Assembly (NCBI GenBank): GCA_014695345.1 | Contig: JACJOC010000088.1 | Location: 1 to 59,844, forward strand | Direction: 5' to 3' | Length of the DNA stretch: 59,844 nucleotides | Source of the DNA: Cyanobacteria bacterium FACHB-471 | GTDB lineage: Bacteria; Cyanobacteriota; Cyanobacteriia; Elainellales; Elainellaceae | Part shown: one piece after another, positions 56,745 through 59,844 of the stretch | Layout of the letters: every line of letters begins with the position of its first letter | Position numbering within the stretch: the stretch's first letter is position 1 | Program-made: the position numbers and the translations under genes | The notes under the pieces: model-generated | Seen by the model: only the letters and a program-made list of their open reading frames with translations | Database searches by the model: none | What the model was told of the DNA's origin: nothing

Positions 56745-57179
56745 CTAGACGTCTGCTTCTGATCGAGAAGCACGATACAAAGAATAACCAATCAATGCCA
56801 GAATCACACTCACCGTTGCTACTACCACATTGGGATAAATGGGAATGCCCGCAACTATGGGCAGAATCTCATCTGGGTCAGCTTTGAGACCGGTTCCAGG
56901 AATCACAAGCGTTATAAAGAAAAAGGGCGACCAAAACACAACCGGTACGAGCATAGCAACGGTATAAGCAATATCGGGTTCTGTCGATCGCCGCCACAAC
57001 AACCACAGCGCCATTATACTCATGCCGCTGAGTAGCCATAGCATCACCACATCATGAAACCTGGCGTGAGGAGTCCATTCAGGATTGAAGATATGAGTTG
57101 CATTCCAATCCACTGCCACAGAAACTACCGCAGTGCTAACGAGTACAACCGAAAGCAAAATTCGACTAAATCTTCTCAT
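56745..57179 (-). CDS. Small integral membrane protein (144 aa), NicO partner
   Basis: Four hydrophobic segments are seen: LLSVVLVSTAVVSVAVDW, VVMLWLLSGMSIMALWLLW, VAMLVPVVFWSPFFFITLVI and NVVVATVSVILALIGYSL. The first loop has HIFNPEWTPHARFHD, with three His. The stop overlaps the NicO gene's Shine-Dalgarno sequence, 10 bp from its start, so the two are translated together. It may belong to a DUF6640-like group, but I am not certain. A role in metal handling is inference from the pair. Confidence 0.75.
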   Translation of the reverse strand: MRRFSRILLSVVLVSTAVVSVAVDWNATHIFNPEWTPHARFHDVVMLWLLSGMSIMALWLLWRRSTEPDIAYTVAMLVPVVFWSPFFFITLVIPGTGLKADPDEILPIVAGIPIYPNVVVATVSVILALIGYSLYRASRSEADV

Positions 57180-57377
57180 AAATCTTTAAGCCCTGAAAGC
57201 GGCACTGAACTAGGTGTTCCACTCTATTACCTCTCTGGTTTGAAACGTAAAGCGATTGGAAATCTACCTGACTGAAAACTCATACAGAACAATACATTGC
57301 ACTGCATAGTCTAAGATAGTCATTTTTTGCTAAATTTGCCTAAAGGTTTAGATGATTCTTGCCATAATGAATTGCCC

Positions 57378-58229
57378 TTATTGCTTCAAAAACGCACTGG
57401 GTGTAATGCCAAAATAGTGTTTGAAATGCTTGGCGAAGCGACTTTGATCGGTACAGCCGACTAACACAGCAACTTCTGCGATCGTATGTTTCCTTTGTTG
57501 CAAAAGTTCTTTTGCTCTCTCCATGCGTTGCTGAAGTACGTATTGATAGGGCGTCACTCCCATAGACTGCTTAAACAATCGACAAAAATAGTATTGGCTG
57601 ATGCCCGAAAGTTCTGCAAGTTCAGCCAGATGCAGTGGTCGATCTAGATGGCTGCGGATGTAGTCCAACACGGGCCGGAACCGAGACATCGGTAATCCGT
57701 TTGAGTGGCGCAAAATTTTGGGCTGAAATGCGCAGTATTTTCTAAGCAAATGGACGATGAATACCTGGGTCAGAGATTCGGCATAGAGATGCTCACCGAT
57801 GCTACTGCTACCTTCTGTCTCTAGTTCTGCTTGAAAGAGATGGGCGATCGCCTCAATGTGTGGATCGTGAGTACCAATCGTACAGAGCAATTCAACTTGG
57901 CTGGCATCCGAGTCACTGAGCTCTGCTGCTGTTTGGCTTAAAAGGAGTGGATCAATCACAAACATCAGTGATACATCGGTGCTATCCCATGCCCAAAGCC
58001 CTGTTGTCTGAGCAGAACAAATCCAAAACTCTCCTTGGAGTTGAGGTTTCTCGGATTTCTGTTCACCGATGCAAGTAATTTTCTGTTGATTACCCTCACT
58101 CAATAGCAGACACAGTAGATGATGATTATGCCCACGGAAGTCAAGCTCATTCGGTTTTGAGATATGGCGATCGACAGTCAACCCAGGGAGTTGAAGGGTG
58201 CAGCGTTCAGAAATCCAGGGTTCTTTCAT
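57378..58229 (-). CDS. AraC family transcriptional regulator
   Basis: This is a 283-residue regulator. The N-terminal half is a ligand-binding, probably cupin-like, domain. The C-terminal 100 residues contain two helix-turn-helix units: PLHLAELAELSGISQYYFCR, LFKQSMGVTPYQYV and then TIAEVAVLVGCTDQSRFAKH, HFKHYFGITPSAFL. Ligand and targets are unknown. The gene lies just beyond the attC-like array on its 3' side and is orientated with it. Confidence 0.92.
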   Translation of the reverse strand: MKEPWISERCTLQLPGLTVDRHISKPNELDFRGHNHHLLCLLLSEGNQQKITCIGEQKSEKPQLQGEFWICSAQTTGLWAWDSTDVSLMFVIDPLLLSQTAAELSDSDASQVELLCTIGTHDPHIEAIAHLFQAELETEGSSSIGEHLYAESLTQVFIVHLLRKYCAFQPKILRHSNGLPMSRFRPVLDYIRSHLDRPLHLAELAELSGISQYYFCRLFKQSMGVTPYQYVLQQRMERAKELLQQRKHTIAEVAVLVGCTDQSRFAKHFKHYFGITPSAFLKQ

Positions 58230-58365
58230 ACAAATTTGCTCAGTTCATTAACACTCAAGGTACGCCAAAGCGAGTTTTCTGTGTTGTAGGCGATTGCAGA
58301 GATTGCGGTCTGTGAAGCACTGAGGCAGCTTCAAATACTGTTTGTACACATAGCCTGAGGCAGCA

Positions 58366-58448
58366 TAATGTTGCCCATTGCCCGCCGCAGATAATCTTTG
58401 AATTTCAACAGATAACTTCTCGACAGTCGGCGTACATGGGCATTGTTA
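58366..58448 (-). repeat. attC-like element 1 (83 nt)
   Basis: Read on the minus strand it begins TTTAACAATGCCCAT and ends ATGGGCAACATTATG. TGCCCAT pairs with ATGGGCA, and CGCCG pairs with CGGCG inside. Unpaired AA/AC and GTA/GGCA spacers give an imperfect hairpin like an integron attC. The terminal triplet is ATTA rather than the expected GTTA. The same 83-nt length is found at 59365-59447. Confidence 0.55.
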
Positions 58449-58479
58449 AACTGCGATCGCTTGCTTCAAGCATGAGCAT

Positions 58480-58536
58480 GGTGCGTTCCCAGAGATTTAT
58501 CAGTGGAGTAGCAAGAGTTGCATTAAGGAACGCACC
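58480..58536. repeat. 57-nt palindrome-ended repeat, copy B
   Basis: It has the GGTGCGTTC/GAACGCACC ends of copies A and C. It lies between the coq4-like stop and attC-like element 1, where it could terminate the coq4 transcript. Together with element 1 it forms a 171-nt compound unit (58366-58536). Confidence 0.85.
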
Positions 58537-58587
58537 CTACAAGAGCGGCGATCGCACTTTCACCCCCAGCATTGTGGGCAATCGCGC

Positions 58588-59241
58588 TTAAATCGATGCA
58601 ATATTCAAAGATGTCTGTACTTCTTCTAAGGGTATTGCCCATAGTTTGTTCCATTGGATGCCAAACAGTGGTTTTGCCCGTTTTCCCATCATCCAACCTT
58701 GCGTCAACCCATTCATAATCTGCTCACAAAGTTCAACTTCATATATTGCGGTTTTGAGTAAATTCTTAGCAAGCAGGGCTAGAAATAAACGGTCTGGATC
58801 AAGCTGTGCAGTATAAAAAGCCTCTAGCTGAACCTCCCCCGGTTTATCAGTATTACACCCTGTAACGACGTGCCAAATGTCATGAGTCTCACCAATGTGA
58901 GCACGCAAAAACACAAATGGGTCGTTTGCAATTTCCTTAATAGGCTGTGGAGTAAATCCATTTCTGATCATGTGATCAGCGTATAAATGACCTAGCGTAT
59001 GATTCGGTAATTGGTGCAGTTGCTGTAAATCGATTTTTCCCAGCAAGGGGCGGTCTACAAAAGCTTGTTTGCCTTGGGGGGTCAAACTGAGAAATGCCAC
59101 GATTTTTTGGAGCGTAGCCGGATCATTCAGAACATGGGAAAGCTTACCAATGGCAGCGAAATCTCCATAAGGCGATTTCACCAATTCTAGAAAGCTCTCC
59201 AGAATAGTCGCTTCTTGAGACTGATTGATAGTTTCTATCAT
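58588..59241 (-). CDS. Coq4-like protein
   Basis: This is a 217-residue protein with the Coq4 family metal motif HDxxH-x11-E, seen as H120, D121, H124 and E136 in IGETHDIWHVVTG. The helical layout (PNHTLGHLYADHMIRNGFTP before, MNGLTQGWMMGKRAKPLFGI after) is also family-like. Coq4 takes part in ubiquinone assembly in eukaryotes and removes the C1 carboxyl group. Cyanobacteria do not make ubiquinone, so its role here is unknown. It is bracketed by two 171-nt direct repeats, as a mobile cassette would be. Confidence 0.85.
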   Translation of the reverse strand: MIETINQSQEATILESFLELVKSPYGDFAAIGKLSHVLNDPATLQKIVAFLSLTPQGKQAFVDRPLLGKIDLQQLHQLPNHTLGHLYADHMIRNGFTPQPIKEIANDPFVFLRAHIGETHDIWHVVTGCNTDKPGEVQLEAFYTAQLDPDRLFLALLAKNLLKTAIYEVELCEQIMNGLTQGWMMGKRAKPLFGIQWNKLWAIPLEEVQTSLNIASI

Positions 59242-59364
59242 GGGCTATTAGTCATTCCTAAAAGTTAATAATAGCTAAAGCTGAATGCCAAAATATTTTT
59301 AGATTTTTCTATAGATAGATCTACTTACATCTAAAATTTCTTTTCGAGGAAGGTTAGTGGTGTA

Positions 59365-59447
59365 TAACAGTGCCTATCACCTGCCGTAGATAATCTTTGC
59401 ATCATCATCAACTAACTTTCAGCGGTCGGTGTGCATGGGCGTTGTTA
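59365..59447 (-). repeat. attC-like element 2 (83 nt)
   Basis: Read on the minus strand it begins GGCTAACAACGCCCATG and ends ATAGGCACTGTTATAC. The ends TAAC/GTTA match the conserved attC core. The inner arm GCCCAT/ATAGGC pairs with one mismatch. It has exactly the same length as element 1. It precedes the coq4-like gene. Confidence 0.55.
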
Positions 59448-59478
59448 GCCTGCGATCGCTTACTTTAAGCAGGAGCAT

Positions 59479-59535
59479 GGTGCGTCCCCAGAAATCTATT
59501 GGTAGAGTAGCAAGAGTTGCACTAAAGAACGCACC
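59479..59535. repeat. 57-nt palindrome-ended repeat, copy C
   Basis: Its ends are GGTGCGTCC and GAACGCACC, with the same centre as copies A and B. Together with attC-like element 2 it forms a 171-nt unit (59365-59535) equal in length to that at 58366-58536. Confidence 0.85.
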
Positions 59536-59651
59536 CTACAAGATCGGCGATCGCACTGGGAATGTTAGTGCGGGTACACATTGCGTTCCGGTTACTTTCG
59601 GCTTCAACAATAACGTCTTGCTGCCGCTACAACTACGAAAGAAGAGGGAGT

Positions 59652-59733
59652 TAACGTTGCCCATAACCCGCCGCAGATGGCTTCTGATGCTCCCAGATGA
59701 ATTCTTGACACTCGGTGTGCATGAGCATTGTTA
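59652..59733 (-). repeat. attC-like element 3 (82 nt)
   Basis: Read on the minus strand it begins TAACAATGCTCATG and ends ATGGGCAACGTTA. The TAAC/GTTA ends are intact. The inner core (CTGCGGCGGGTT) matches element 1. No 57-nt repeat adjoins it. About 117 nt separates it from copy C, with no gene between. Confidence 0.5.
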
Positions 59734-59789
59734 TTAACCCGGCAACTTAAGAGGGTGCAGAGGGAAGGGGCAATTCGTAGAATTGAAGT

Positions 59790-59844
59790 ATGAATAAACC
59801 TGATGCCCGCTTACTTAATCCCACGACTCAAGATTATCTGCGAC
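59790..59844 (+). mobile_element. IS630-like transposase, first 18 codons (cut by window edge)
   Basis: ATG 59790 begins MNKPDARLLNPTTQDYLR, matching the start of cyanobacterial IS630-family transposases, where such a sequence precedes the N-terminal helix-turn-helix. The rest lies outside the window, so integrity cannot be judged. Its insertion beside the attC-like array fits a mobile region. Confidence 0.55.

Noticed and set aside
59429..59737. Plus-strand ORF of 102 codons
   Set aside because: It runs through the 57-nt repeat and attC-like element 3, has no protein-like content and no Shine-Dalgarno sequence.

Overview
The window is a chromosomal stretch from a cyanobacterium, most likely a filamentous, Leptolyngbya-like one. 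The genus is inference. The supporting evidence is the very frequent octamer GCGATCGC (HIP1), a high-light-inducible (Hlip) protein, a helical carotenoid protein, a CrtW-type carotene ketolase, Ycf20, and a four-cysteine Ser/Thr kinase of a type common in cyanobacteria. There is no rRNA operon, prophage or CRISPR array. Most of the window is ordinary chromosome with accessory edges.

Layout. 1-3.1 kb is a decayed margin: a broken glycosyltransferase-like reading frame, an intact FAD monooxygenase, a degenerate IS200-type element, a second transposase relic and tRNA-Val(UAC). 3.2-10.3 kb holds a DUF2227 protein, mazG, a glycosyltransferase, a stress protein, an Hlip, an SbmA/BacA-like ABC transporter and a MATE exporter. 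10.5-17 kb holds a Gly/Thr-repeat WGxxGxxG protein, crtW with a UbiG-like methyltransferase, a ribosome hibernation factor fused to a cold-shock domain, small stress-type proteins and an MFS transporter. 17-25.4 kb holds a TolC protein with a long acidic/proline-rich extension, PPK2, a histone-deacetylase-like amidohydrolase, a nucleotidyltransferase-like relic, a Ser/Thr kinase overlapping a prepilin gene, and a LURP-one-like protein. 25.5-31 kb holds thiC with its TPP riboswitch, a fasciclin protein, DUF4112 and selO. 31-42.9 kb holds an FHA protein with a Thr-motif-rich membrane partner, MscS, a saccharopine-dehydrogenase-like protein, an inositol-phosphatase family enzyme, HCP, ycf20, an ArnT-like glycosyltransferase and a cardiolipin synthase-like protein. 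43-52 kb holds an unknown tail-anchored protein, the potADBC polyamine ABC operon, mrdA (PBP2), thrB and a HEAT-repeat protein. 52.4-59.8 kb holds an ABC exporter, a 46-residue membrane protein, an SGNH hydrolase, a NicO-type metal exporter pair, an AraC regulator, a Coq4-like protein inside a repeat array, and the first codons of an IS630-like transposase.

How genes may work together. Clear units are potA-potD-potB-potC, the Thr-motif protein with the FHA protein, the kinase with the prepilin, and the 144-residue membrane protein with NicO. CrtW could supply ketocarotenoid to the helical carotenoid protein, although they are 26 kb apart. Several small genes (GS17M-like, Hlip, HPF-CSD, DUF4383, fasciclin, DUF4112) look like a stress/high-light set, which is inference from family membership.

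Most unusual signal. At 58.3-59.8 kb three 82-83-nt elements read on the minus strand start TAACAA and end (G/A)TTA, and can fold as imperfect hairpins like integron attC recombination sites. Two of them are joined to an identical-length 57-nt palindromic repeat, giving 171-nt direct repeats that bracket the coq4-like gene like a cassette. No integrase is visible in the window, so a MITE-like explanation stays open.
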